Positions 45,765 through 56,326 are shown, numbered from the stretch's first letter. The stretch: 64,000 bases of DNA from Protula sp. h YS-2021 (GCA_949752745.1 OX457026.1:45105239-45169238); one strand, 5' to 3'. Notes: generated from the letters alone by a model not told the origin. A program made the numbers and translations.

Positions 45765-45910
45765 GTACATGTTCATTTGGGTCAAACCTATTTTTCAAGT
45801 TCTTGTCAAGCTTCGCTTCAAAAATTTCGCTCCAATCTTCAGCACTGAGGGTGACGAAATCATAGCGTCCACTAAGCTCGTCATACTATTAAAACTGTAT
45901 GCAGCCGTCT
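45765..45910 (-). pseudogene. Remnant of a PC4-family paralogue
   Basis: On the minus strand the frame reads RDGCIQF, two stops, then YDELSGRYDFVTLSAEDWSEI. This matches the C-terminal half of the proteins at 13600 (CIQFQQYEKL, YNFITI) and 36879 (YDIITLNTVEWNALL), so a truncated paralogue lies just downstream of the PC4 gene. Confidence 0.65.
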
Positions 45911-45924
45911 CGCTCAATGACTTT

Positions 45925-46239
45925 CTACTCAACCATCTTCTGACAGTCACTGCATTGATACACATCCATTTTCTGAAGCATGAGATTCACTGACGTCATT
46001 TGCTTCTTCAGCACTTGCCAATCTTTCAATGACAACAAAATTCCCTTCTTGGTAGGATGTAACCTCCCAGATGTATGATTCGTAATATATTCGCGAATGT
46101 TAACCATCACTTTCTGTTGATATTTCGCCAATTTGATATAGTTTTCTCCATTGATGGGTATCATAACCGGTAAATCATCTACACTCATCTTCTTCATGGA
46201 CTTTGTAGTGGCAGCTTTACGCTCCGGTTCTCGCTTCAT
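45925..46239 (-). CDS. Second PC4-like ssDNA-binding protein
   Basis: The open frame extends to 46362 but its first ~30 codons lie in the terminal repeat; an ATG at 46239 (MKREPERKAATTKS) gives 104 aa and is preferred. Residues about 30-95: MIPINGENYIKLAKY, VMVNIREYI, LHPTKKGILLSLKDW and VLKKQM, a clear PC4 domain, followed by CSDCQK. Very similar in layout to the gene at 37627, so these are duplicates. The start is uncertain; no TATA found. Confidence 0.78.
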   Translation of the reverse strand: MKREPERKAATTKSMKKMSVDDLPVMIPINGENYIKLAKYQQKVMVNIREYITNHTSGRLHPTKKGILLSLKDWQVLKKQMTSVNLMLQKMDVYQCSDCQKMVE

Positions 46240-46261
46240 TTTAGGTTCTGTCTTAATTTTT

Positions 46262-46372
46262 CGCTTTTTACGCCTTTTTTTAAAAGTTATTAAAATAAAC
46301 ATTATGCTTACAGCCACATGTGTAAATAGCCTGTCACGTAGTATGTCCTGGGAGGGGGTCATAATGACGTCA
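46262..46372 (-). repeat. Right terminal inverted repeat of Polinton
   Basis: Minus-strand reading CAGGACATACTACGTGACAGG, then CATGTGGCTGTAAGCATAATG. It matches the left end (AGGACATACT, GTGGCTGTATGCATAAT) and the internal copy at 43990-44060. Confidence 0.85.
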
Positions 46373-46709
46373 AAATGACGTGATAGGGTGTTCTGGAACT
46401 GTCATGACAATTCTGGAACAGATACGAATGTGTGCATTATGACCTCATATGGCTCAGAAGGTTGGTGGTTCCAGCCCAGGTATGGGTGGCCTAACCCTAG
46501 ACCATACTATGTGACTATGTGACCAAGACAGTTCTGGAGTACCTCAGAAAGTTGGCGTAGAATTGTCATCAGAGTTTTGGAATAGATATGAATGCGTCAT
46601 GAATATGTGTTATGAATGTGTTATGAATGTGTGTTATGAATATGTGTTATGAATGTGTGTGATGAATGTGTGCATTATGACCTTATATGGCATGTTTTCA
46701 CAAACATTT
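46373..46709. repeat. Repeat unit with AACCCTAGACCATA tail, plus TATGAATGTGTGT array
   Basis: First copy (about 46385-46545) of a unit that recurs at 46690-46835: GGTTGGTGGTTC, CCTAACCCTAGACCATA, GTGACTATGTGACCAA. Between the copies is a short array of TATGAATGTGTGT (46600-46670). Confidence 0.75.
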
Positions 46710-46712
46710 TGG

Positions 46713-46835
46713 TTAAGTCCGGAATAGTTCAGTCGGTAGATCGTAGGACTCATGGCCGGAGGGTTGGTGGTTCGAGCCCACCAATGGGCAACCTAACCCT
46801 AGACCATATTATATGACTATGTGACCAAATCATAT
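46713..46835 (+). mobile_element. tRNA-derived SINE-like sequence
   Basis: A pol III box A-like TAGTTCAGTCGG (46725-46736) and a perfect box B GGTTCGAGCCC (46769-46779), 33 nt apart, with CCCACC pairing GGTGG as a T-arm. The anticodon position reads CAT, but the anticodon stem does not pair and the acceptor ends do not match, so it is not a functional tRNA. It runs into ACCTAACCCTAGACCATATTA, also seen in the copy at 46490. A SINE head is the simplest reading. Confidence 0.6.
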
Positions 46836-47160
46836 GACTAATCACATGACGTTATTATGACGTCATTATAATGTCATTATGACGTCATTAGAATGGTCGC
46901 GCGCTTTATCAAAAACTGTTATGACAGCTCTGGATCACCCTTGTGACGTCATTATGACTCTCATGGGGTTTCTGCGCCACCCTTGTCACGTCATTATGAT
47001 GTCATCATAACATCATCATGACGTCATCATTACGTCCTCACGTCATTATTACGACGTCATTAGAACGTCATTCGAACAGGCGCGTGCTTTATCCAAAAAA
47101 CTGACTTAGAAACCGCATGCCGGTTCTGAGTAACCCTATGACGTCATTATGACGCAAAAA
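46836..47160. repeat. TGACGTCAT-rich tract
   Basis: Many copies of TGACGTCATTA / ATGACGTCA and one-base variants. TGACGTCA is the CREB/ATF palindrome. Two related units end in CGCGYGCTTTATCMAAAA (46898, 47082). Confidence 0.8.
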
Positions 47161-48745
47161 AAGACTCAGTTCCATCCTTTTCCAACTACTACCCATTTAC
47201 AATGGTAGAAGGCCAGACACAATATATCTGGTCAAAGACAATTTTTTTCAGTGTTTCAACATAATTATCAGCTTCCGGATTATCTTGAACGAGGTCGTCG
47301 AAGTGAATATACTGTAACTTCTTTTAGGCACAAATAATCAAATTCAGTTTTCTAACCGTTTTGAGATGCTGGTCAGCTTCCGGTTATTTACCCTTACCAT
47401 GGCGGAAGAGGTCAAGGCCAACGAGGTACATCTTATATAACGTCTTTTAGACCCAAAAGGTCGAAAATAAGCTCAAAATCGCTGTGTCTCTAACCGTTTT
47501 CGAAATAATGGTAAACTGCCGGTTTTTGACCCTGACCATGACGGAGGAGGTTAAGGTCACCGAGGTACCTCTTATAAAACGTCTTTTAGGCCCAAAAGGT
47601 CGAAAATAAACTCAGAATCGCTCTATCTCTAACTGTTTGGAGATACTGGTCAACTTCTGGTTTTTAGTCTTGACCCTGACGGAGGAGGTCAAGGTCACCG
47701 CGGTACCTTTCATATAACGTCTTTAAGGCCAAAAGGGTCGAAAATAAGCTCAAAATCGCTATATCTCTGTTTTCAAGAGAATGGTCAACTTCAGGTGTTT
47801 GACCTTGACCATGATGAAAGAGGTCAAGGTCACAGAGGTGCCTCTGATATAACGTCTTCTAGGCCCAAAGAGTCGAAAATAAGCTCAAAATAGCTCTATC
47901 TCTAATCATTTTCGAGATAATGGCCCACTTCCGGTTTTTGACATTGACCATGGCCGAGGATGTCAATAGTTCTCTACAGTTATGTTTAAAAAACTTGGCT
48001 TTCACGGCGTCTTATCATTCTCTATCAGTGAGCAAAATTGCATCACTCTTTAATTGGGAAAAACCCAAACGCTGCAGCCAACTTAAACTTGCGCATGCTG
48101 TGATGGCTTTCATTGAGATTAGGGCGATATCATGTCAGTTTAAATTACTGTTCTCAGCTTCTTGCCCCCTGTTTCGCAAATTTGCTTTGTCATTTTTTAT
48201 TTGAAAAATTGAGCGAATTAAAAAAATACAGGAGGATCAACTAGACATACTGAAGTTTATCATATCCAAATTTCATCTTTCTAGCCCTAACGATCTCTGA
48301 CTAGTTCCACGGGCAAACTAAAAAAAGACGAGAAAAAAACATGCCATAACTGCGGCTAAAATTTTCGTACAAATTCAATACACTAGGAGATTTTGGCAAC
48401 CCAAGTGTAACTAGACCGAAATTCGCACAGCGAATTAGCCCCATTTGGAATGATAACTTAAAACGAAAGTTAGATGATATTGCTGCTTGTTAACAATTTT
48501 CACATATCTGAATGTAGAACTTCCCCCTAAATACTACCAACTATACCAATAAGGTCAGGCCAAAAATTTTTATCAGGTGGACCACTTCAGATGACACTCC
48601 ATACATGTGCCTAGTTTGATTGGTCTAGCTTCAGCGGTCTTGGAGGAGATGTCTGGAAGCCGATTCTGCGGAAAAAGAAAAAAACGAGGAAAAAAATAGG
48701 TGAGGAATTCGAAGCAATCCATCCCCATTTGGTATTTGCAATACC
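47161..48745 (-). repeat. Inverted copy of the 139-bp array element
   Basis: GAGGTAC(C/A) or variants at about 47422, 47562, 47700 and 47834 give a period near 139 bp; units are the reverse complement of those at 3035-3645. A CTAGACCGAAATTCGC phrase at 48412 and a palindromic end (TTTGGTATTTGCAATACCAA, about 48727) complete the element. ORFs inside are not genes. Confidence 0.85.
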
Positions 48746-48782
48746 AAGTGGGAATAAATCGAGGCTGCAGTAGGCAGGTGAA

Positions 48783-49018
48783 GATTGATTGAAGTTAAAA
48801 TGCAACCTCAAACGCCGAGTGAGAGTAACGGGCCACAACCCAGTAACCCGCCTCTTCACCCGCTATTCTCACTCGGCAACTTCAATCAAGTCACATACAT
48901 CTCGATGCATGGATGTTCCCGCTCGCGAATTCTTTAAAATATGACTCGGATAATGCTAATGCTGCATTCCCGTTATTCTCACTCGGCGTTCGAGGTTGCA
49001 AATTAACTTCAATCAATC
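48783..49018. mobile_element. Palindromic MITE
   Basis: About 235 bp. The left arm ATTGATTGAAGTTAAAATGCAACCTC...GCCGAGTGAGAGTAACGGG and the right arm are reverse complements over about 50 bp with few differences. The interior also carries half-copies (TATTCTCACTCGGCAACTTC), so it can fold into nested hairpins. No coding capacity; target duplication not identified. Confidence 0.85.
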
Positions 49019-49079
49019 TCGGCAGGCTCAATTAATTTTCAAATTTTGTGTGCATATTTTTGATGCCACATAAGACACA

Positions 49080-49719
49080 CTAGAGTGGTCAGTGCTCACA
49101 AAACATAAAGTACTGGTTTATATCACAAACTTTCAATCGACACCTATTAATTTTTTTGTTTTTGTAAACAAAAACAAATGTCTCCCCGACCTAACCCATA
49201 ATTCAGCAATAACCATTTTCCATTTTTTTCTTCTCCCTTTCCCACCCCCACTCCCGACAGCCCTTTCACAAAGTTTTATTTCAACAAGTTTGTACTATTT
49301 TCAGAATAACAGGACCCTTAACCTTATGTAAATGTATCCCATGTGCCCAGTAGTCGTGTTGTATATCACCTTTATCCAATTTTCGAAGGAGGGGGGTACG
49401 TAGCTTGAATTGTTCGTTTTTCAGTCCTCTTTTTTTACAAGCTTAGCTTACATGTTTTATCTCGGTCTAGAAGGTGATTACTAAAGAAGTTTTACTGTAG
49501 TCTTTTTTGTCCGGTTACAGATGGTGGTCACAAAGACAGGTTTTGCTGTACGTCCTTTTTATCCCGGTTTTGAAGTTGGTCATTATAACAGTTTTATTTA
49601 CGTACATTTTTATCCGGGTCTGGAAGGTGGTCCAGACAGGCGGGTTTTAACGTAAGTCTTGCTATCCGAAACTGGAAGTTGGTCTTTTTATCCGGATCTT
49701 GAAGGTGGCAGTTAAATTA

Positions 49720-49762
<43 letters not shown>

Positions 49763-50110
49763 CTTGCATTGATTTCCGCCGTCTCCCCAGCTATCTAATG
49801 CAGGTACGACTCTAAAGGCAACCCTAACCATTTCAGCCAACGTTACGGTGAATGTCTGTACACTAAGTTTAGTTGTAGCCATAATGTATGCCATGTCTTC
49901 GTGCATTCCCATCGGCCAAAAAGCACAAGAAAGACAGTATTCATAACTGCAACATGAGACATGCCTTCTCCCACTTGGCGGGAGAGTGGGGAAAGGCATT
50001 TTTGTGTAAAAATAGTGCGCTGCTTGTCATAACACAAGATAGTAGATGACCCACTTTAAAAGTGAAAGCTACTTCCAGGTACTGCACAAGAAGGCAGGAA
50101 CATTGGAGAA
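49080..50110 (+). repeat. ~1-kb dispersed repeat, copy 1
   Basis: Shares ordered blocks with 61190-62340: TGTCTCCCCGACCTAACCC against TGCCTCCCCGACTAAACCC; the units TCTAGAAGGTGAT..TTTTTATCCGG; and TTTGTCATAACACAAGATAGTAGATGACCCACTTTAAAAGTGAAA near the end. Contains a TA tract (49725-49760). The LTR element begins just after its 3' end. Confidence 0.8.
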
Positions 50111-50113
50111 ACT

Positions 50114-50803
50114 TGTCATAAGACTAAAACGCGTGATTTTTGACAAAAACCATTCATGTTATATTTCTATTATAACGAGCGTCTAAAATAATGTTTGTCT
50201 GTAATCAGCCATTTGGGTAAGCTATCTTATTGTGCTTTTGTCCTTTAGCACCGATGAAAGCCATGACTCTTTAACATAAGTAACAATGCACGTTCGCAAA
50301 TTATCCATTGAGCAATTGCATAGTGTATTTTGGTATTATGAATTTATGCAAAACAATTCATTAAGAGTTTGCCTCAGTATGAGTAATGTCAATAAAGTAT
50401 GCGAACGTGTCGAAACACCCGCCACGGGCTTTGTAAAATGCTATGAATACCAATTGAAGGTTTTATGTGGTAAATGTTGACTATTCTTGTAAATGAGTAA
50501 CATTAAGCGTATTCACTGTTATTTTGTATTCTTAACCTTTGTTAGAATGACTCAAAAAATTAATGCTAAAGGGTTTAAATAGAGCAAGAAAATAAGTGCC
50601 CAGTCAGTAGTTGGACTCGGGACGCGGAACCAGAGTGACGTGCAAGTCAGGAAAGGAGCACATCGTTAAAGCTTTAGTGAATAAGTGTTCTGGCGTTGTT
50701 ATATATATATAGTTCAAGTTAGCACTAATAAAATATAGCAAAGTTCATCAAAGTTGTATTGTTTTAATACTGTGTAACGACTGCGGATAACAGTATTATT
50801 TCA
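50114..50803 (+). repeat. 5' LTR
   Basis: Starts TGTCATAAGACTAAAACGCG and ends AACAGTATTATTTCA. TTTAAATAG near 50574 is the likely TATA-like element, AATAAA at 50729 the poly(A) signal. TGGTGGAGATCAGCGG right after the LTR is the probable primer-binding site; the tRNA is not identified. Confidence 0.95.
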
Positions 50804-50864
50804 CTGGTGGAGATCAGCGGACGATTCCTAAAAAACAAAGGTACTGTACACATTTTGTTTTGCT

Positions 50865-52094
50865 ATGCCTACGCAAGTCATGAAAACTAGAAGCGGACAT
50901 ATCACGGAACCCCTCAATGCACCTCAAGCTGGTTCCATTAATGCGTCGTTCGACGAGGCATTTGACCCCTTCTCACCAAGGGCGCAAAGCAGGACACCGT
51001 CAAACCCAGTCTTTTCTGCACCTTCCAGTAACTCGGGCGGAACTAGACCTAAAACTGCGCGACATCAGGAACACAATTTTCCTCCTGTATCAAGCACGGT
51101 CGCTACAATCTCCATTACTACAACGGTAGCGTCATTACCTTCGGCAAAGTCCACCAAATCGGTAACGGTAAATACATCTGTCATGTCACAACGTCTTTCG
51201 CCAACTGCGCCAATTCCTGTGCTAGACTGTTCCGTTCAAAACACACCGAATCACAGTTCGAGAGCTAAGTCTATTCTTAAGGCGAAAATAGACAGTACGC
51301 TAACTCCAAAACCATTCCATGGGACGGAAGGGGAAGATTTTGAAATTTGGCTGCGGCGTTATGAAAAATATTCTGAACTTCTAGGACACGGGGAGGAGGA
51401 AAAACGAGAACTGATGCCCCTATATTTAAGGAACCGCGCCGAGATATTTTATTACGATCTCGACCCAACCACATGGGACTCCTACCCTTCGCTTGTTGCC
51501 CACTTGAAAGACAATTTTGGAAGACAGAACAACTATATTTTGGACCAAGAACTGTTACCTGGGGAATCAGTCGACACCTATGCGGCGGCCATTCACAAAT
51601 TGTGTTCCCAATTAAAAATGTCCAAGTCGCAACTCTTGAATCCATTCATACGGGGTTTGCTTAGCCCAATTAAGACATGCATTATGTCAAACCGCCCTGA
51701 AACAATAGAGGACGTCGAGAAAATAGCGAAACTTTGGGAGCAAATGCAGCTGTTACAACAGCCACAGGTTGCCGCCATTGGAGTAAGTACAGACATTACT
51801 TCAAAGATGATAGCACAAATGACAGCACTGTTGGATCGCTTATCCGGAATCGAGACTGTTCGGAGGCCCCATAAGCCCCGCCCATCCAATCAGCCATGGA
51901 GAGATCGCCGCAACCGGGATCGCAGACCAACGTGCGATAAATGTCACAAGCCTGGACACTCTGCAGGTGACTGTCGCTCAGAGCCAAGCGGACTCAAATG
52001 CTACAAATGCAACAAGATGGGTCACTTCAAGCGCGACTGCAGAGCACCTAGAAGAAACAACCGAGACTTCCGTCCCCAGCTGCAGGAAAACTAA
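50865..52094 (+). CDS. Gag polyprotein (LTR element)
   Basis: 409 aa, intact. Forms the particle and binds genomic RNA. A Ser/Thr/Pro-rich N-terminus (to about 140) is followed by the capsid-like region typical of retrotransposon gag (FHGTEGEDFEIWLRRYEKY, YLRNRAEIFYYDL, LLPGESVDTYAAAI, LLNPFIRGL). Two CCHC zinc knuckles are at residues about 355-395: CDKCHKPGHSAGDC and CYKCNKMGHFKRDC. Starts 61 bp after the LTR. Only the downstream pol fusion is lost. Confidence 0.93.
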   Translation: MPTQVMKTRSGHITEPLNAPQAGSINASFDEAFDPFSPRAQSRTPSNPVFSAPSSNSGGTRPKTARHQEHNFPPVSSTVATISITTTVASLPSAKSTKSVTVNTSVMSQRLSPTAPIPVLDCSVQNTPNHSSRAKSILKAKIDSTLTPKPFHGTEGEDFEIWLRRYEKYSELLGHGEEEKRELMPLYLRNRAEIFYYDLDPTTWDSYPSLVAHLKDNFGRQNNYILDQELLPGESVDTYAAAIHKLCSQLKMSKSQLLNPFIRGLLSPIKTCIMSNRPETIEDVEKIAKLWEQMQLLQQPQVAAIGVSTDITSKMIAQMTALLDRLSGIETVRRPHKPRPSNQPWRDRRNRDRRPTCDKCHKPGHSAGDCRSEPSGLKCYKCNKMGHFKRDCRAPRRNNRDFRPQLQEN

Positions 52095-52155
52095 AAAGGG
52101 CTTCCCATCGTGAGGGGCAAGGGGAGTCCTTTGAGTATGGTAAGGAATAAGTATG

Positions 52156-52560
52156 GTACTTGGCCAAGTAGTCGATGGTAGGGAACGACCCATAGCTTTC
52201 GCAGGAAGGGACCTCACTCCAGCCGAGCGAAATTATTCCACAACCGAAAGGGAATGTCTTGCAGTAGTTTAAGGCATTAAAAAGTTTGAGCCTTACATGC
52301 ATTCAAACCCGTTTACTGTTATCACGGATCATGCAGCTCTCAAGTGGCTGATGAACATAAAGGACCCTAAAAGCAGGTTGGCTAAATGGGCCCTCACTCT
52401 TCAGGCATACGATATGAAAATTTTACATCGGGCAGGTATTGTTCATGGTAACGCAGACGCCCTGTCTCGCCTTAAGTACGGCCGTACAGTCTGTAGCATT
52501 TCGACTCGAGACCTTGTGCCTCTGACAGAATTAGCTGTAAACAAATCTAAGCGAGCTTAG
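52156..52560 (+). pseudogene. Truncated RNase H of Pol
   Basis: Begins inside RNase H (VLGQVVDGRERPIAFAGRDL), with the first catalytic Asp region absent. It retains ERNYSTTERECLAVV with the Glu, an in-frame TAA at 52270-52272, then FTVITDHAALKWLM and HGNADALSRL. The frame ends at 52560 just before the integrase frame, with a small frameshift near 52545. Protease and reverse transcriptase should precede it, but only about 60 bp separate it from gag, so an internal deletion removed them. Confidence 0.9.
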
Positions 52561-52564
52561 GGAT

Positions 52565-54154
52565 ATGATCGAGTACCTGATAGAAGATACACTACCAAGT
52601 AACAATAAGAAAGCTAGGCAAATCATGTTAGCTGCCCAAGATTACACCATAAATAAGTTCGATGAACTTGAACACATTGGAAGGATCCAGGTAGGCAGAT
52701 CAGGGCAATACAATATCGTACACCACATAGTAATCCCTAAATCGCTTCGTGCGGAAATTCTCACTGGCTGCCATAATAGTCAAACAGGTGGTCATTTCGG
52801 CATTGACAAAACATACCAGACAATGAAAGAAAGATATTTTCGGAGAGGTATGTTTCAGGATGTAGCAAGGTGGGTAAAGTCTTGCTCGGCGTGCTCAATG
52901 AAAAAGAATCCAAAAGTAAAAGCTAGGGCCCCATTAGTTCCAATACCTGTCGCAGGACCATTCCATTGGGTTGCAGTCGATGTCTTAGGACCACTACCAG
53001 TTACTAACTCTGGGAATAAGTATATAGTCGTGTTTTCGGACTACTTAACAAGGTGGCCGGAAGCTTTTTCGGTTAAAAAGGCAGATGCTGAAACAATAGG
53101 TAAACTGCTCTACGACGAAATCATTTGCAGGCATTCTTTCCCACTTTCATTCCTGTCTAAAGTTGTGACCGAAACTTGTAGGTTTATGGGCAATACTAAA
53201 TCAAACACTAGTGGTTATCACCCACAGTGCGATGGGGTAGTTGAACGAATCAATCGCACGCTTACAACAGCATTATCGATGTACACAAATTCAAACCAAA
53301 CAGACTGGGACACATTCATTCCATCAGTTCTTTTTGAATACAGGATTTCTCCCGCAACTCAGGGCACTTTACATTCACCGTTCATGCTGCTATATGAGAG
53401 GAACCCATGACTTCCCATCGATACCAAACTGATTAAGCCAAAGCATTTTGCAGAGTCTATCGATGAGCATCTGGCAAAAACAATTGTCAAACTAGAGGTT
53501 CTTCATGACACGGCCAAATCAAATATGGAAAAGGCTAAAAAATCGTACAAAGAATATTATGATAGAACAGCTAAAAATCCGTCCTTTCAAATTGGTGATC
53601 TAGTTTGGGTGTACATTCCAAAAACAAGAAAAGGGTTAACAAAAAAGTTAGCTCATTTATGGCACGGACCATTCCAGATCGTTGGCAAAGTAACTGATGT
53701 TACGTTTAAGGTTAGAACAAGAGATAATCGTTCAGTTCCCAAATCAATACATGCAAACCGTCTGAAGCATTATAGTCAGAACGCACGTCCTCAAATGCAA
53801 ATCAGACAAATCGATGAAAACCAGGAGCTCTCAGAGACCGATCTTCCGGAGGACAGCTTTGAGCAGCAGTCTAATGTAGTGGATAGTGCTGTGGCAGCAG
53901 ATGATGCAACCACTGACTCGTCGAATCCAGAGGGTTCACACATGGCTGAAAAGATATTTTATGTCGAAAAAATAACAGGACATAAAACGGTTAGAGGTGA
54001 AAAATTTTATAGGATCAAATGGCTAGGCTATGGCGATAACGACTCCACCTGGGAGCCGAAGCATCACGTTAACGATGCCTTAATTAAAGATTACCATGAA
54101 ACTGGTAAGCGAAAAACAAGAACTAAACGAGGTTATAATTTTTTGTGCTTTTAG
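52565..54154 (+). pseudogene. Gypsy integrase with chromodomain, damaged
   Basis: Zinc-binding HHCC region (CHNSQTGGHFGIDKT, CSACSMKK), core with the first Asp in VAVDVLGPLP and Glu in DGVVERINRTL. The segment that should carry the second catalytic Asp is missing between FPLSFLS and KVVTETC, apparently a small in-frame deletion. An in-frame TGA at 53408-53410 follows. The C-terminal part from about 53525 has the GPF/Y region (LWHGPFQIVGKV) and a chromodomain (YVEKITGHKTV, RIKWLGYGDNDSTWEP). Chromodomains direct integration to particular chromatin. Confidence 0.93.
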
Positions 54155-54498
54155 GAAATAGTTTGTTACCAGTCAAATGTGTTGTAAAAGGTAAAATTTT
54201 CCTTAGGTAAATTATTATTTAACGTCAGCAGGAGTTAAAATTCGGTCTTGTGGTATGTCCTCTCAAACCGTTTTTGGCCAGAGGGAGTCTTCAGGTGCTT
54301 AGAAATGTGTCTTTCTCTCAACTATGTGCTGATTGCTTACCTTCATTGGTCGGCATCAGCACATGCAAAGCATCAGTTTCTTACCTTAAGTGGTCGGTTC
54401 TTGCTGTTCCATTTTCTCGTTAACCGGTGACGAGAAATCGGTGGTGAGATAGATTGACATTCAGTCGCTTGATTCCCTCGGTTCATTGTTGTTTGCAG
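54155..54498. other. pol-env spacer with splice acceptor-like site
   Basis: No ORF of note. Ends CATTGTTGTTTGCAG directly before ATG 54499, a good 3' splice site, suggesting a spliced env mRNA. Confidence 0.55.
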
Positions 54499-56319
54499 AT
54501 GTGGACGTTACTCATAATACTGATGACTGCACGACTCACTTGGGGAAAAACAGTGGTGCAGCATAATTATGGTGTGGTTTTTAATCGCGTCGGTGGCATT
54601 TCAAACGGAGCCGGCTTTTGGCGACACACCTTCGTGCTGCCTTGGCTCAAAGTTGGCCATCCGGCTCAATTGGAACCGCAGTGTTTAATCAAGGGAGGTA
54701 ACCACTTTTGCGGTATGGTGGAAGAGGCCAGTGTGATACTAGCTGACCACCATGCCGAGGTATAAGTAAAAGTCTTATCTGACATGGCAACAATTAGAGA
54801 AATGATTCCGGTTTCCATGGATGGAAAGCAGAAAAGGGACGCCTGGTTCCCTTGGGTTGGTCGAGTTGCCTCTAGTTCGTTTGGTGTAGTAGACCAGGAA
54901 GATGCAGAGAAGATGGCGACTTATGTGGATGTTATAGAGAAAACGGTTGATTTATCGACCAACGAAATAACTAGACTAAGTAATGATTTAAGTTCGTTTA
55001 TAAATGCAACTAACGAACGTATTGGTAACGCTATGTTAGCTACGCAAAACAACCATAATCTTACTCTTATGTTAGAGCAGCAACTTGATCAGTTAGGTGG
55101 CACGATTCGTGATCAGTTAGAAGTAACATTTGAATTTTTTCAACGTTTCTCAAGACACATGTCAGATCTTGATTTAATAGAAAATGAATCCGAAAATTGA
55201 GTGCTCGCAATGCAGACTCTATTAGAAGGATATCTACCTATTACATTGGTAAAACCTACTCAGATTATTAACGTTTTAGAAAACGTTGCGTCAGTCCTCG
55301 CAAAAGAACTTCCACTTAAGTCATCCAGTTTCGGACATTGGTTATTACTTTTCGGCTAGGGATATTGTCTTTACCAAAACGGAACGTTATCTTTATATCT
55401 CAATTAAAATCCCTCTTACGTCTTCGGCAACTTATTTTGATTTATATAATGTTATATCACTACCAATCCCACTCAACGCCAGCATGACAAATACAACAAA
55501 GGTAGTTAACCTACCTGAATATTTCGGTATCACTCGTGATGGTGCATATTACACAGAGTTCAATAGTAACACGTATTCAAATTGTCAAGGCAAGGACATT
55601 GAGCAGTGTAGTGTAGTATTCTCAATGAAAAATAGAAACATTTATTCGTGTGCCTCTGCATTATACTTTGATTTACCTAATTATGTCCTTGATAAATGTG
55701 ATATAAGGTACCAATCAAACAGCCTTTATGAGGGAGCTGTTGACCTGGCGGGAGATTTCTTAGTTTCTGGCTATGAACAATCGTGGTCACTGAAATGCGA
55801 TGCGAGGGAAGTGTCCCTCAAACCATTCCTGGTTGTACGTTCTGCGTAGTAAAATTACCTTGCGGGTGTGGTTTACGCAGTGGAGCCTTCATGATTCCAC
55901 CAAAGATAACAACTTGTCAATCACAGAAAGAACCAACATACTTACACCCCATTAATTTACCAGTACTCCATTCAATCTACCCACAACACGATAAATCCCA
56001 AATAACGGGTAAGTCCATTTTCACTGAACCGCCTAACGTAACAATTCCAGCATTTAAACTCAAATCAGACAACTGGCCCGACATCGCGGCAAAAGATAAG
56101 GCATATTCAATTGCATTTCAGTCTCTAGCTAATGCTATAGAGAATGATAAGGCATTGTATGTTTCAAAAGTGGATAAACTGGCCGAACAACCAAAGATTG
56201 CAAGCAAGAAGGATACTAACTATTTCATTGATAATAGCATGGAGTGGATTACCTTCGTTATTCCCACTTGCATTAGCGTTATGAGTTTGACTATCTATTT
56301 ACGTTTTTATCAGGAATAG
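54499..56319 (+). pseudogene. Env-like glycoprotein gene, several breaks
   Basis: Errantivirus/baculovirus-F-like envelope gene of an LTR element. A signal peptide at the start (MWTLLIILMTARLTWG), then an in-frame TAA at 54763. The following frame has a dibasic site and a hydrophobic segment (KQKRDAWFPWVGRVASS) resembling the cleavage site and fusion region of that class, then helices with Asn-glycosylation sites. A stop at 55198 and frame changes near 55290 and 55800 follow, through a Cys-containing ectodomain, to a transmembrane segment (ITFVIPTCISVMSLTIYL) near 56250-56305. Non-functional as it stands; family assignment is moderate. Confidence 0.75.
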
Positions 56320-56326
56320 GAATGCT

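Larger units (their letters stand above)
21402..46372. mobile_element. Polinton/Maverick (adintovirus-like) element
   Basis: Diagnostic gene set: protein-primed PolB, retroviral-type integrase with chromodomain, FtsK/HerA packaging ATPase, double-jelly-roll major capsid, single-jelly-roll penton and adenain-like protease. The termini carry inverted phrases: GGACATACT...GTGGCTGTATGCATAAT on the left (about 21400-21670) and its complement ending ...GTAGTATGTCCT at 46356 on the right. The outermost AG...CT fits known Polintons. I could not define the 6-bp target duplication because the left end is a tandem array. The element is about 25 kb including a 5.7-kb LINE, a Crypton fragment and satellites. 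Confidence 0.93.

Noticed and set aside
21402..46372. Assigning a 6-bp Polinton target duplication
   Set aside because: The left end is a tandem array with several possible first copies; no pair of flanking 6-mers matched convincingly.
46718..46793. Functional tRNA gene
   Set aside because: A and B boxes are present, but acceptor and anticodon stems do not pair; SINE or pseudogene fits better.
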